Source: Flavobacteriales bacterium
GTDB taxonomy: Bacteria > Bacteroidota > Bacteroidia > DT-38
DNA: 10,494 nucleotides
Reading direction: 5' to 3'
Assembly: GCA_013214975.1 (NCBI GenBank)
Contig: JABSPR010000338.1
Location: 1-10,494, forward strand
Shown here one piece after another: positions 1 through 7,524 of the stretch. Position numbers and translations under genes: made by a program. A model generated the notes under the pieces. That model was not told the origin of the DNA. It saw only the letters and a list, made by a program, of their open reading frames with translations, and did no database searches. The number at the start of each line of letters is the position of its first letter. The first letter of the stretch is position 1.

Positions 1-16
1 GGCCTTTTTTGTTTTT
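1..16 (+). terminator. Possible tail of a terminator for a gene beyond the left edge
   Basis: The window opens with GGCC followed by a T-run, one G and a further T-run. This looks like the 3' arm and U-tract of a Rho-independent terminator of a plus-strand gene to the left. The 5' arm of the stem would lie outside the window, so the hairpin cannot be confirmed. If correct, the unseen neighbour converges on gyrB. Confidence 0.3.
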
Positions 17-25
17 GGGAATTAA

Positions 26-164
26 TTTTGACTCACCCTCGGTCCCTCTCTTGAAGAAAAAGAGGGAAGCAAAATAGTAGTATAGTTAAAATGTAACGTA
101 AAGAGGTCCCTCTTTCCAAATGCAGCGTAGCAAATTAGAGAGAGGGATTTAGGGTGAGTCAAAA
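26..164. repeat. Palindromic intergenic element with three-way-junction potential
   Basis: The outer arms 26-51 and 139-164 are inverted copies of each other, matching at 23 of 26 positions. The terminal 14 bp (26-39 against 151-164, core GACTCACCCT/AGGGTGAGTC) are perfect, and the only mismatches are at 40-42 against 148-150. Inside, TCCCTCT occurs at 43-49 and 107-113, and its complement AGAGGGA at 61-67 and 141-147. Each half can therefore form its own 7-bp hairpin (43-49/61-67 and 107-113/141-147) on top of the terminal stem, giving a Y-shaped fold. Alternatively, 59-67 can pair with 107-115 to give one long hairpin. No ORF or transposase is present. The ends and size resemble short interspersed palindromic or MITE-like elements found between bacterial genes. 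It lies between gyrB and an apparently convergent terminator. I see no clear target-site duplication, and only one copy is in the window, so its repetitive nature is inferred. Confidence 0.75.
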
Positions 165-199
165 CAAAAAAGGCTAGAGAATAAATCCTCTAGCCTTTT
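161..199 (-). terminator. Rho-independent terminator of gyrB
   Basis: A perfect 12-bp stem (168-179 with 188-199, AAAAGGCTAGAG/CTCTAGCCTTTT) encloses an 8-nt loop at 180-187. Read on the minus strand, the stem is followed by a T-rich run (171-161, six Ts, G, four Ts), and it begins about 21 nt after the gyrB stop codon. On the plus strand the stem is followed by TTTTATAAATTT, so it might also stop transcripts arriving from the left. The T-tract overlaps the outer arm of the palindromic element. Confidence 0.9.
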
Positions 200-220
200 A
201 TAAATTTAATTCTAAAGACG

Positions 221-2179
221 TTAAGCGTCGATCTTAGCGTATTTAGCGTTTTGTTCGATAAATTCCCTTCGAGGTGGAACTTCGTCTCCCATAAGCATAG
301 AAAAGATTCTATCTGCTTCTGCTCCACTATCAATAGTTACTTGTCTCAATGTTCTAGCTTCTGGATCCATAGTAGTGTACCAAAGCTGCTCTGCTGTCAT
401 CTCTCCAAGACCCTTATATCTTTGGATGTGCACACCACCACCTTCTTTAGTCGATCCTTTAGAAAGTTTCATCACCATCTCATCACGTTGCTCATCGTTC
501 CAACAATACTGATGCTCCTTTCCTTTCTTCACAGAATATAACGGTGGAGTAGCAATATATACGTATCCATTTTCAACCAAATCTCTCATGTAACGGAAAA
601 AGAAAGTTAAAATCAGCGTTGAAATGTGGCTACCATCTACATCGGCATCACACATGATGATAATTTTGTGGTATCTTAATTTCGTTAAGTTCAGTGCCTT
701 GCTATCTTCTTCTGTTCCGATAGAAACACCAAGAGCGGTAAAAATGTTCTTAATCTCTTCACTTTCATAAATCTTATGTGGCATCGCTTTCTCCACATTC
801 AAAATCTTACCTCTTAAAGGAAGAATTGCTTGATTCTTTCTGTCTCTACCTTGTTTCGCTGTACCACCCGCAGAATCTCCCTCTACCAAATATAATTCAC
901 AAAGCGATGGATCCTTTTCCGAGCAATCCGATAACTTCCCAGGTAATCCAGATCCAGAAAGAACACTCTTACGCTGAACCATTTCACGCGCTTTCTTTGC
1001 TGCGTTTCTTGCTGTTGCAGCAATTATTATCTTTTGAACGATGATTTTTGCCTCGTTCGGATGCTCCTCTAAATAGTTTGTAAGCATTTCACTTACGGCC
1101 TGATCTACAGCTCCAGAAACTTCTGAGTTACCAAGTTTAGTTTTTGTTTGCCCCTCAAACTGAGGCTCCATTACTTTAACTGAAATAATAGCTGTTAGTC
1201 CTTCTCTAAAGTCATCGCCAGCAATATCAAATTTCAACTTATTTAACATTCCCGATTTATCGGCATAAGCTTTTAAAGTACGTGTTAACGCTCTTCTAAA
1301 TCCTGCAAGGTGAGTACCACCTTCATGGGTGTTGATGTTATTTACATACGAGTGAAGGTTCTCACTGTATGAGCTATTATATTGCATTGCTACTTCAACC
1401 GGAATATCATTCTTCTCTCCCGACATGCTTATTACTTCAGGAACTAATACATCTCTAGTTGCGTCTAAGAATTGAACGAATTCAGGCAATCCCAATTCGG
1501 AAAGGAAAGTATCCGTAATGAAGTTTCCTTCCTCATCTTTTCTTCTTAAATCTGTTATTACTAGCGTGATGCCTTTATTCAAATATGATAACTCTCTTAA
1601 TCGAGCAACTAACGTATCGTATTTGTATAGTACTTCGTCAAATATCGAATCATCCGGCAAGAAGGTAACATGTGTTCCTGTAATATCTGTAGTACCAATT
1701 TCTTTTACATCCTCCTGAGGCTTACCAATCTTATAGTTTTGTTCGAATATTTTACCCTTTCGGTGTACGGTAACATTCAAATCAACAGAAAGGGCATTCA
1801 CACAAGAAACACCCACACCGTGTAATCCACCAGAAACTTTGTAAGAATCCTTATCGAATTTACCACCTGCGTGAAGAACCGTCATAACAACCTCTAGAGC
1901 CGAACGACCTTCTTTCGCATGCATATCGGTAGGAATACCTCTACCGTTATCTTTTACAGTAATAGAATTGTTCTCATTGATGAAAACTTGGATATTATTA
2001 CAGTGACCTGCTAATGCCTCGTCAATAGAGTTATCAACTACTTCGTAAACTAAATGGTGCAGTCCTTTTACCCCAACATCGCCAATGTACATGGCTGGTC
2101 TTTTTCTTACTGCTTCTAGGCCTTCAAGAACCTGGATACTATCGGCCGAATAATCTGGCATATCAGTTGAATCACTCAT
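221..2179 (-). CDS. gyrB: DNA gyrase subunit B
   Basis: This is the ATPase subunit of the type IIA topoisomerase that introduces negative supercoils together with GyrA. The GHKL ATP-binding fold is at the N-terminus: YEVVDNSIDEA supplies the general base E46 and Mg-binding N50, DNGRGIP is at 77-83, and GGLHGVG is at 117-123. R140 (in HRKGK) aligns with the aminocoumarin-binding arginine R136 of E. coli. The transducer-domain QTK loop is at 344-346. The TOPRIM domain has EGDSAGG (433-439) and DADVDGSH (511-518), giving metal ligands E433, D511, D513 and D515. The GyrB tail QRYKGLGEM is at 586-594. Length is 652 residues, the short form without the ~160-residue insertion of E. coli GyrB. E. coli QRDR residue D426 is conserved (D435), and K447 is replaced by R456, a common natural variant. 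The ATG start is preceded by no Shine-Dalgarno. GyrB is favoured over ParE by the QRYKGLGEM region and the ending GDEVPPRREFIEQNA. The gene has its own promoter and terminator, so it is monocistronic. Confidence 0.98.
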   Translation of the reverse strand: MSDSTDMPDYSADSIQVLEGLEAVRKRPAMYIGDVGVKGLHHLVYEVVDNSIDEALAGHCNNIQVFINENNSITVKDNGRGIPTDMHAKEGRSALEVVMTVLHAGGKFDKDSYKVSGGLHGVGVSCVNALSVDLNVTVHRKGKIFEQNYKIGKPQEDVKEIGTTDITGTHVTFLPDDSIFDEVLYKYDTLVARLRELSYLNKGITLVITDLRRKDEEGNFITDTFLSELGLPEFVQFLDATRDVLVPEVISMSGEKNDIPVEVAMQYNSSYSENLHSYVNNINTHEGGTHLAGFRRALTRTLKAYADKSGMLNKLKFDIAGDDFREGLTAIISVKVMEPQFEGQTKTKLGNSEVSGAVDQAVSEMLTNYLEEHPNEAKIIVQKIIIAATARNAAKKAREMVQRKSVLSGSGLPGKLSDCSEKDPSLCELYLVEGDSAGGTAKQGRDRKNQAILPLRGKILNVEKAMPHKIYESEEIKNIFTALGVSIGTEEDSKALNLTKLRYHKIIIMCDADVDGSHISTLILTFFFRYMRDLVENGYVYIATPPLYSVKKGKEHQYCWNDEQRDEMVMKLSKGSTKEGGGVHIQRYKGLGEMTAEQLWYTTMDPEARTLRQVTIDSGAEADRIFSMLMGDEVPPRREFIEQNAKYAKIDA

Positions 2180-2217
2180 TTTTATTGATCGGAATTATTG
2201 TTTTTTTCTACTTATTA

Positions 2218-2225
2218 CAAATATA
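2218..2225 (-). promoter_or_regulatory. Bacteroidota-type -7 promoter box for gyrB
   Basis: On the minus strand this reads TATATTTG, an exact match to the TAnnTTTG -7 consensus of the Bacteroidota primary sigma factor. It lies 39-46 bp upstream of the gyrB ATG, leaving a leader of roughly 30 nt. No clean TTG is visible at the expected -33 position, which is instead occupied by the far arm of the hairpin at 2233-2248. Confidence 0.6.
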
Positions 2226-2248
2226 GAAAACAGGCCTTTTTTAAGGCC
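2226..2248 (-). terminator. Hairpin, probable terminator of the TPR/barrel operon
   Basis: GGCCTT (2233-2238) pairs with AAGGCC (2243-2248) around a 4-nt loop. On the minus strand the stem is followed by TGTTTTCT, a modest U-tract. It begins about 68 nt after the stop codon of the barrel gene, a reasonable place to end that operon. The stem is short, so termination strength is uncertain. It also falls in the spacer and -33 region of the putative gyrB promoter. Confidence 0.5.
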
Positions 2249-2315
2249 ATAAATGAGGTCTAAACGCTACATACTTATTAACAAGTTAGCCCCGAATGTG
2301 AACTACGATTTATTA

Positions 2316-3986
2316 TCAGAAAGCGTAAGAAAATCCGCCGTAAACATTGAATTTATAACGAGGGTAATTATACCATCGTTGATAGCTTTTAGAAGCCAAA
2401 TTATTCAGGTGAATAAATGCGGATAACCGATTTGAATAATTGTATTCAACTCCTAAATTAACGTCTAAGAATGTACCTAAATCAACAGATTCCTCTTGAT
2501 CAAGCTCATACGTTCTACCCATCAAACCATTTAACATGTATAATTCAGAAGTTACCTTAAGCTTCTCTTTTAGTTTATACTCCGCTAACAACGAAACATC
2601 CCAGGTTGGCTTATGCCATGCAGTCGAGATATTCTTCATCGTATAGCTATTGTAAATGGTTTTCTGAGACAATCTTAGCTTATCCGTAATCTCATACCCT
2701 AGCTCAAGTTTTACACTCGTTCTGGTAATACTATCGTAAACGAGGTTGAAGCAATCAAAAGATCTAGAAGTTGTATCGTTAACAAACATTGCCATTCCAT
2801 CAATCTTTGCAAAAGAAGCCTGCAAATCATAAGAAAGGTTTGAGCTAACGGTTCCTTTAACACCTAGCTCCCCATGCATCGAGGCTGTATTTTGCAAACG
2901 GAGATTTGGAGAAGAGAAACGATTCTCTAACACGGAACCCCTAAATCCTTGTCTTGTAACATTACCTCCTAAATTGAAATAAGGAATAACGATGTTATCA
3001 AAGACGTCGTAACTAAATTTAATAATTGGATAAAACTTCATATTGGCGGACTCATCAGCCACCTGAGCTATAAAGATATCGAACCCATACTCGAACCGAA
3101 GACGATCTTTATCCGTCACTGCAGTAGCCTTTATATCGAACAATGTATTAACCGACGAATCTACAAACGAAGAGAGCCCATAGGTTTTAGAAGTTATTAC
3201 CGCCCTTGCAATAGTAGAATTAGATATTGGAGAAACTACAAAACCCGTTATATCGAATATATTTTCGGATGTAGATCTAATATCATCCGACAGTCTGCTT
3301 TTATAATTCAGGTAATCGAAATTAATTCCAAAATGCAGTCCAGTAGAATCTTGGTGGAAAGTTTTAAACCCTGCATTAGCTCCGATTTCGTCATAACGTT
3401 GATTTAGGTCAACCGTGTTCTCTATATCAAGGCTAGGAGAACGGTAATACTGATAGCCGTCTAAACCATAGTTCAATCCAAGATCTAAGGTATGTTGCTT
3501 GTTTATAAATTTCTTTCCAAAAACATCAATACGCGAATTATTAAACTGCCGTGTTTCACTGTCTCTACTCGACAAATGATCGAGGTTTGTACCGAATGAA
3601 TAATTCTTATCTCTAACAGTAGTGTAGTTAGCTTGTCCTAAAAAAGTAGAATAATTACCTCCAGCTATTTTTGCATACCCATTATATATTTGTGCAATCG
3701 GTTCGCCCTTAATCCTTGCCGCATTTATTGGCATCACCTTCAAATTAATCGGTTTCTTTTGATTAAGAAGACTGTATTCCATGTCTGGTTTTATATAAAC
3801 CGAATCTGTTATAGAAGGATAATCATTGATTTTTTTCGCATCTGTAATGGTAGGTTTATAAGCCTCCACAACGTATACAACACCCTTATGCAATCCACTC
3901 GTCGCCTCATCTCCTTGAGCAAATAAACTAATCGAACTCAATAAGGTTAAGCCCACCAAAAGTATATGTGTAAATCTATTCTCCAT
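2316..3986 (-). CDS. Plug-less outer-membrane beta-barrel protein, TonB-receptor-like
   Basis: A 556-residue exported protein of unknown function. A signal peptide is visible (MENRF, then a hydrophobic run to about residue 23, cut near FAQ/GDE). A proline-containing periplasmic segment follows at 36-100, with VYVVEAYKPTITDAKKIND at 37-55 and KGEPIAQIYNGYAKIAGGNYSTFLG around 93-117, after which barrel strands start. The rest alternates polar and aromatic/hydrophobic residues typical of transmembrane strands. It ends with HLNNLASKSYQRWYNYPRYKFNVYGGFSYAF, the kind of C-terminus seen in TonB-dependent receptors, with terminal Phe as BAM signal. There is no plug domain, no clear TonB box and no carboxypeptidase-like N-terminal domain, and it is shorter than a normal TonB receptor (about 700-1000 residues). 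It may be called a TonB-dependent receptor by similarity, but active transport is not supported. Its ATG lies inside the 3' end of the TPR gene (11-bp overlap), implying translational coupling and joint function. Confidence 0.85.
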   Translation of the reverse strand: MENRFTHILLVGLTLLSSISLFAQGDEATSGLHKGVVYVVEAYKPTITDAKKINDYPSITDSVYIKPDMEYSLLNQKKPINLKVMPINAARIKGEPIAQIYNGYAKIAGGNYSTFLGQANYTTVRDKNYSFGTNLDHLSSRDSETRQFNNSRIDVFGKKFINKQHTLDLGLNYGLDGYQYYRSPSLDIENTVDLNQRYDEIGANAGFKTFHQDSTGLHFGINFDYLNYKSRLSDDIRSTSENIFDITGFVVSPISNSTIARAVITSKTYGLSSFVDSSVNTLFDIKATAVTDKDRLRFEYGFDIFIAQVADESANMKFYPIIKFSYDVFDNIVIPYFNLGGNVTRQGFRGSVLENRFSSPNLRLQNTASMHGELGVKGTVSSNLSYDLQASFAKIDGMAMFVNDTTSRSFDCFNLVYDSITRTSVKLELGYEITDKLRLSQKTIYNSYTMKNISTAWHKPTWDVSLLAEYKLKEKLKVTSELYMLNGLMGRTYELDQEESVDLGTFLDVNLGVEYNYSNRLSAFIHLNNLASKSYQRWYNYPRYKFNVYGGFSYAF

Positions 3987-6900
3987 CTACGCTTTCAGTT
4001 TTGATCTGTTCTTCAACCTTCTCCTCTACTTTCTTTTCAATTACTATTGGAGCTACTACCTTTTCAACAGGAACTATTACCTTCTCTTCAATCACAGCTT
4101 TAGGAGTAACTTCTTCTTTTACTTCCTCAACCTTCTCTTCTACTTTCTTCTCGATAACAACTGGAGCAACTGCCTTTCCAACTGGAACTATTACCTCTTC
4201 CTTTATTACTGCTTTGGGAGATTCTTTCTTCTTTGGAATTTCAATCTCCTCTTCTTCTTCATCATCAAAAAGATCACTTCCCTCAAACTCCACATCATCA
4301 ATTATTTCTACTACTGGCTTCTCTCTTTCTTTCGCTTCTCTCTCAACAATAGCAATTAGTTTGTTTTGAGCCTCTACTAATAAAAGAGAATCTGCGGTGT
4401 TCTCAATTACACTTTCCAAAAGGTATTTTCCATTCATCGCATCATCTTTCACCATATATATGTCAGACAATAACACCAACCCCTTCGATACCCAATAGCC
4501 ATAAGAAGGCACTTGATTTATTAACTGCGTGATTGAAGAATCTGCTAGGTCGTAATCTTTTTGCAAAAACTGGATATAGGCCACATTGAATTGCGCCTCG
4601 GCGCCCATGGCAGTTTTATAATGATCGGTAGTGAATTTAAACTCCTTCATTGCTAAGCTGAAATCGTCTGTCGCCAAGGCCGATTTAGCAATAGTAATAT
4701 GACATTCTTCGATTAATTCTTGAGTGATCTTATCTGTACCAAGAAGCAAATTCCCTAGGGCTATTGCAACATCATATTTCTCTAATTTAAAGCCAGCTCT
4801 CATTTGGCCTATTTTAGCAGCCAACACGTTTTCATTGTATTCTGCTTTGTGTTCTAGTTCTATATATTGATCGTTCGCTTCATTATAGAAAGCCAAATCG
4901 AAATTAATATCAGCACTTCTTCTTAACGCCTTCTCATAGAAATCACTATGCACTTGATTCAATACATATGCATAACTACTTAATGATTGCTCAGCCTTGT
5001 TCAATTTCACTAAGCATTCTGCTCTATAAAAATTCGCATGAAGCATGAATATTCCATTTGGGAATCCTGCTATATAGTTATCAAAATCTTGAACCGTTTT
5101 ATCACAGTCTCCGTAGATATATCTATTTTCTGCCGAATGGTATGTAGCTGAATCTAACCTAGATTTAGAAATATCCGCAGAAACACTTGTTAAGTAAGCC
5201 GTCCATCCTTCTATATCACTGTTGCCGACGAATATCTTTTCGATTGCTCCGAAAGCGATATTAGCTTCCGGGAACCCCTTGTAATCAATTACAACACGTT
5301 TATACAAAGCAAGAGCCTCTGCATCTTTATTATTGTTATAGTCTATAACTGCCATTTTCAATAGCGATTTTTTCACGTAGCTACTGTTAGGGTATTCATT
5401 TACAATTTTTGAGAAATACACTCTTGCCTCTTGCGGCTTATCTGTCAACAAAAGACTGCTTGCCAATTGAAACTCAGCATCATCAATCAATTTAGACTTT
5501 TCGTATTTGCCTATCAATAATTTTAAAGCTGCGATCTTCTCATCAAATTTCCGTAAAACGCCAAGCCCCATAGACTTCTGAAAGATTGCATATGCTTGAT
5601 CACCTACTCCGTTAGACAAGGCTAAGTCATAATATTCAACAGCGTTATTATTATCCTTAGATATAAAGTAACTGTCGGCAATTCTCAAATAAGCGTCTGC
5701 CAAAATAGTCTGCTCAGTGGAATCTACTTTCTTAACAAATTGTCTAAGTCTTAAGATTGCCGAAGCATAATCTTTCTTTTGAAAAAACGCATACCCTTGG
5801 TTGTAATGTGCTTTTACAAATTCAACTGAGCTAGCAGCTCCTGGGACTTGGTAGTACGCCTCGTAAGCAGAAATGCTTTCTTCGTATCTACCCAATTTAT
5901 AGAATGATTCGGCCTTCCAATAGTGAGCCCGTACGTTAATCGACTTATCTAAAGGAAATCCTAATGCTTTATTAAAATGAACAAGAGCATCTTTAATTTT
6001 TACATCATTAAAAAGCTCAACACCCCTATTAAAAGCAAGCATCTGGTAAGCCGTTTGAAGCTGTACATCCTTGTTTTTAACTTTTTCAAGCGACTGTAAA
6101 GCAGCGCTATAATTCTTTGTCGTTAAATAAGCATTAACCAAATATTCATATGCTTTAGTTAGCTTTTTAGAATTAGGATACTGCGCTATAAAATCCTCAA
6201 AAGCGGTAATTGCTTCACGAAAAGGATTGTACTTCGACTCATACGAAAGCTTCGCAAAATTAAATAGAGCATCTTCCCTAATCTTATCATCGAAGGTCAT
6301 TTTTGCAGATGCACTAAAAGCATTCTTCGCAAATTTCTTGTTATCCAACTTCAGATAACAACTAGCAGCATGGTACAATGCATATTGTGTTAAACTATCT
6401 TTTTGATAGAGTAACTTCTTGAAATTCGAAATAGCATCTTTATACTTACCTGTTTTATATTGAGAATAGCCCATTTGATAATAATCCTCTCGAGTAATCT
6501 TATTGGTAAGCTTTAAGAATTTCTCAAAATAAGGTGTTGCCTCCTTGAAATTAGATTGCTTGTAATACGAATCGGCTATTAAACGCGAGATATCCGCCGA
6601 TCTTCTAGGCTTAGCAGTGTCTAACAGAGCAGGTGCGTAAGTTAATACCTCATCAAACTTTTCTTGTAAATAATAAATCTGTGTAATGTAATAAGGAACA
6701 ATCTTACCGAAATTTTTATCCGCCGCCAGTTTCCTGAACTCAATTAAAGCCGTTTCGTATTTTTTATCCTCGTAAGATAAATGCCCGTAGTAATATATAG
6801 CAAGTGGTGTGTACTTAGTATCCGAATTTTTTATTTCAAAGAAGGATGCCTTCGCGTCATCGTTCTTTCTCAATTTAAGATTACTGTATCCTTTCTTGAA

Positions 6901-7368
6901 ATGACACTCGGCAATCTGGTCGTTTGTAAGCCTGAATATATCTACCTTCTCAAACCAAGCTAAAGCTTCCTTGAATTTCCTATTCCTATATTTCAGACTA
7001 CCCAATACAAAATTAACATATTGAATATCCGGATTTTCTGGATGACTATTTCTAAATTCTAATAACAGCTGCTCACCGTCTCTATTAAAAAGCTCGTATG
7101 CGCAAATCGCGAAATACAATTCTGCATCTTGTGATTGAAGCGTGTTTTGATTTCCGTAAGAAACCATTGCTTTTTCAAAATATTTTTGAGCGGCTACATA
7201 CTTTTTGTGATCGAAAAGATTCTTCCCTTTAACGAAATCAACATTTTCGCTTTGAAATACAGCTGTAGCCTGACCAACAACTTGATCAATGGAAACAATC
7301 ATTAACAGAAAACAGAGCGCTACCTGAGCGCCTACTACAACCCTTAACATGGGGTCAAAAATAGCCAT
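3976..7368 (-). CDS. Secreted TPR-repeat protein with charged repetitive C-terminal tail
   Basis: A 1130-residue protein of unknown function. The N-terminus has a hydrophobic export signal (residues 8-33, ending VVGQA), so it is predicted to be periplasmic or envelope-associated. No lipobox cysteine is evident. From about residue 45 to 1010 it is almost entirely helix-pair TPR repeats, about twenty or more, with recurring cores such as KFKEALAWFEK, KYKDAISNFKKLL, KYETALIEFRKL, RYEESISAYEAYY and DYASAILRLRQF. Several end in YPNS, as in BamD/YbgF-like TPRs. It continues with an acidic stretch at 1024-1041 and two 38-residue tandem repeats rich in Lys, Glu, Val and Pro (1050-1125). The ATG at 7366-7368 gives MAIFDPMLR; the internal ATG at residue 7 would give a more classical signal peptide and may be the true start. 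It is the first gene of an operon with the barrel protein and is divergent from ftsE. TPR arrays are protein-binding scaffolds, so a role in assembling or recruiting envelope proteins is inferred. Confidence 0.9.
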   Translation of the reverse strand: MAIFDPMLRVVVGAQVALCFLLMIVSIDQVVGQATAVFQSENVDFVKGKNLFDHKKYVAAQKYFEKAMVSYGNQNTLQSQDAELYFAICAYELFNRDGEQLLLEFRNSHPENPDIQYVNFVLGSLKYRNRKFKEALAWFEKVDIFRLTNDQIAECHFKKGYSNLKLRKNDDAKASFFEIKNSDTKYTPLAIYYYGHLSYEDKKYETALIEFRKLAADKNFGKIVPYYITQIYYLQEKFDEVLTYAPALLDTAKPRRSADISRLIADSYYKQSNFKEATPYFEKFLKLTNKITREDYYQMGYSQYKTGKYKDAISNFKKLLYQKDSLTQYALYHAASCYLKLDNKKFAKNAFSASAKMTFDDKIREDALFNFAKLSYESKYNPFREAITAFEDFIAQYPNSKKLTKAYEYLVNAYLTTKNYSAALQSLEKVKNKDVQLQTAYQMLAFNRGVELFNDVKIKDALVHFNKALGFPLDKSINVRAHYWKAESFYKLGRYEESISAYEAYYQVPGAASSVEFVKAHYNQGYAFFQKKDYASAILRLRQFVKKVDSTEQTILADAYLRIADSYFISKDNNNAVEYYDLALSNGVGDQAYAIFQKSMGLGVLRKFDEKIAALKLLIGKYEKSKLIDDAEFQLASSLLLTDKPQEARVYFSKIVNEYPNSSYVKKSLLKMAVIDYNNNKDAEALALYKRVVIDYKGFPEANIAFGAIEKIFVGNSDIEGWTAYLTSVSADISKSRLDSATYHSAENRYIYGDCDKTVQDFDNYIAGFPNGIFMLHANFYRAECLVKLNKAEQSLSSYAYVLNQVHSDFYEKALRRSADINFDLAFYNEANDQYIELEHKAEYNENVLAAKIGQMRAGFKLEKYDVAIALGNLLLGTDKITQELIEECHITIAKSALATDDFSLAMKEFKFTTDHYKTAMGAEAQFNVAYIQFLQKDYDLADSSITQLINQVPSYGYWVSKGLVLLSDIYMVKDDAMNGKYLLESVIENTADSLLLVEAQNKLIAIVEREAKEREKPVVEIIDDVEFEGSDLFDDEEEEEIEIPKKKESPKAVIKEEVIVPVGKAVAPVVIEKKVEEKVEEVKEEVTPKAVIEEKVIVPVEKVVAPIVIEKKVEEKVEEQIKTESVDGE
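3994..4221 (-). repeat. Two 114-bp in-frame tandem repeats in the TPR protein tail
   Basis: Units at 4108-4221 (residues 1050-1087, beginning SPKAVIKEEVIVPV) and 3994-4107 (residues 1088-1125, beginning TPKAVIEEKVIVPV) are 38-residue copies. They share the cores PKAVI, VIVPV, VAP and VIEKKVEEKVEE. Similarity is also visible in the DNA, indicating a fairly recent internal duplication or continuing copy-number change. Because the period is a multiple of three, gain or loss of a unit keeps the frame open and the overlap with the barrel start intact. Confidence 0.9.
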
Positions 7369-7524
7369 TAAAGCCCCCGTCGATTTTAAACCTATGTCAA
7401 GTTATCAACTCATGGATGTTAAAATATAAATAGCTTTTTACTCATAATAATAAGGTCATAAACAACGTATTGCCATACTAAATACTTTTTTAGCATTACT
7501 TTTACTCCAGCATTTAAAGGCATT
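7369..7524. promoter_or_regulatory. Divergent promoter region between the TPR operon and ftsE
   Basis: This 156-bp non-coding gap must carry the start signals for both outward-facing transcripts. I find no convincing pair of TTG and TAnnTTTG. Near matches are TACTTTTA at 7497-7504 (plus strand, for ftsE, with TTG at 7470-7472 but 24 bp apart) and TAGGTTTA on the minus strand around 7390-7397 for the TPR gene. A weak AAAGG (7516-7520) sits four bases before the ftsE ATG. No strong hairpin or operator-like repeat is seen. Confidence 0.45.

Noticed and set aside
26..164. CRISPR-like reading of the repeated TCCCTCT/AGAGGGA motifs
   Set aside because: The motifs are only 7-9 bp, alternate in orientation and form a palindrome; there are no uniform spacers and no cas genes.
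251..1718. Several plus-strand ORFs of 66-96 codons across gyrB
   Set aside because: They lie antisense to highly conserved GyrB sequence, have no promoter or ribosome-binding context and no recognisable domains.
2316..3986. Calling the barrel a functional TonB-dependent transporter
   Set aside because: The C-terminus resembles that family, but the protein is too short and I see no plug domain or TonB box.
4001..4369. Plus-strand ORF of 122 codons rich in Ser, Thr and Phe
   Set aside because: It is the exact antisense of the Lys/Glu/Val-rich repetitive tail of the TPR protein; the odd composition is the complement of GAA/GAG/AAA codons, and it has no start signal or homology.
7356..7363. 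Exact TAnnTTTG match (TATTTTTG, minus strand) inside the start of the TPR gene
   Set aside because: It lies within the coding region if the first ATG is used, has no TTG at the correct distance, and such matches are common in AT-rich DNA.
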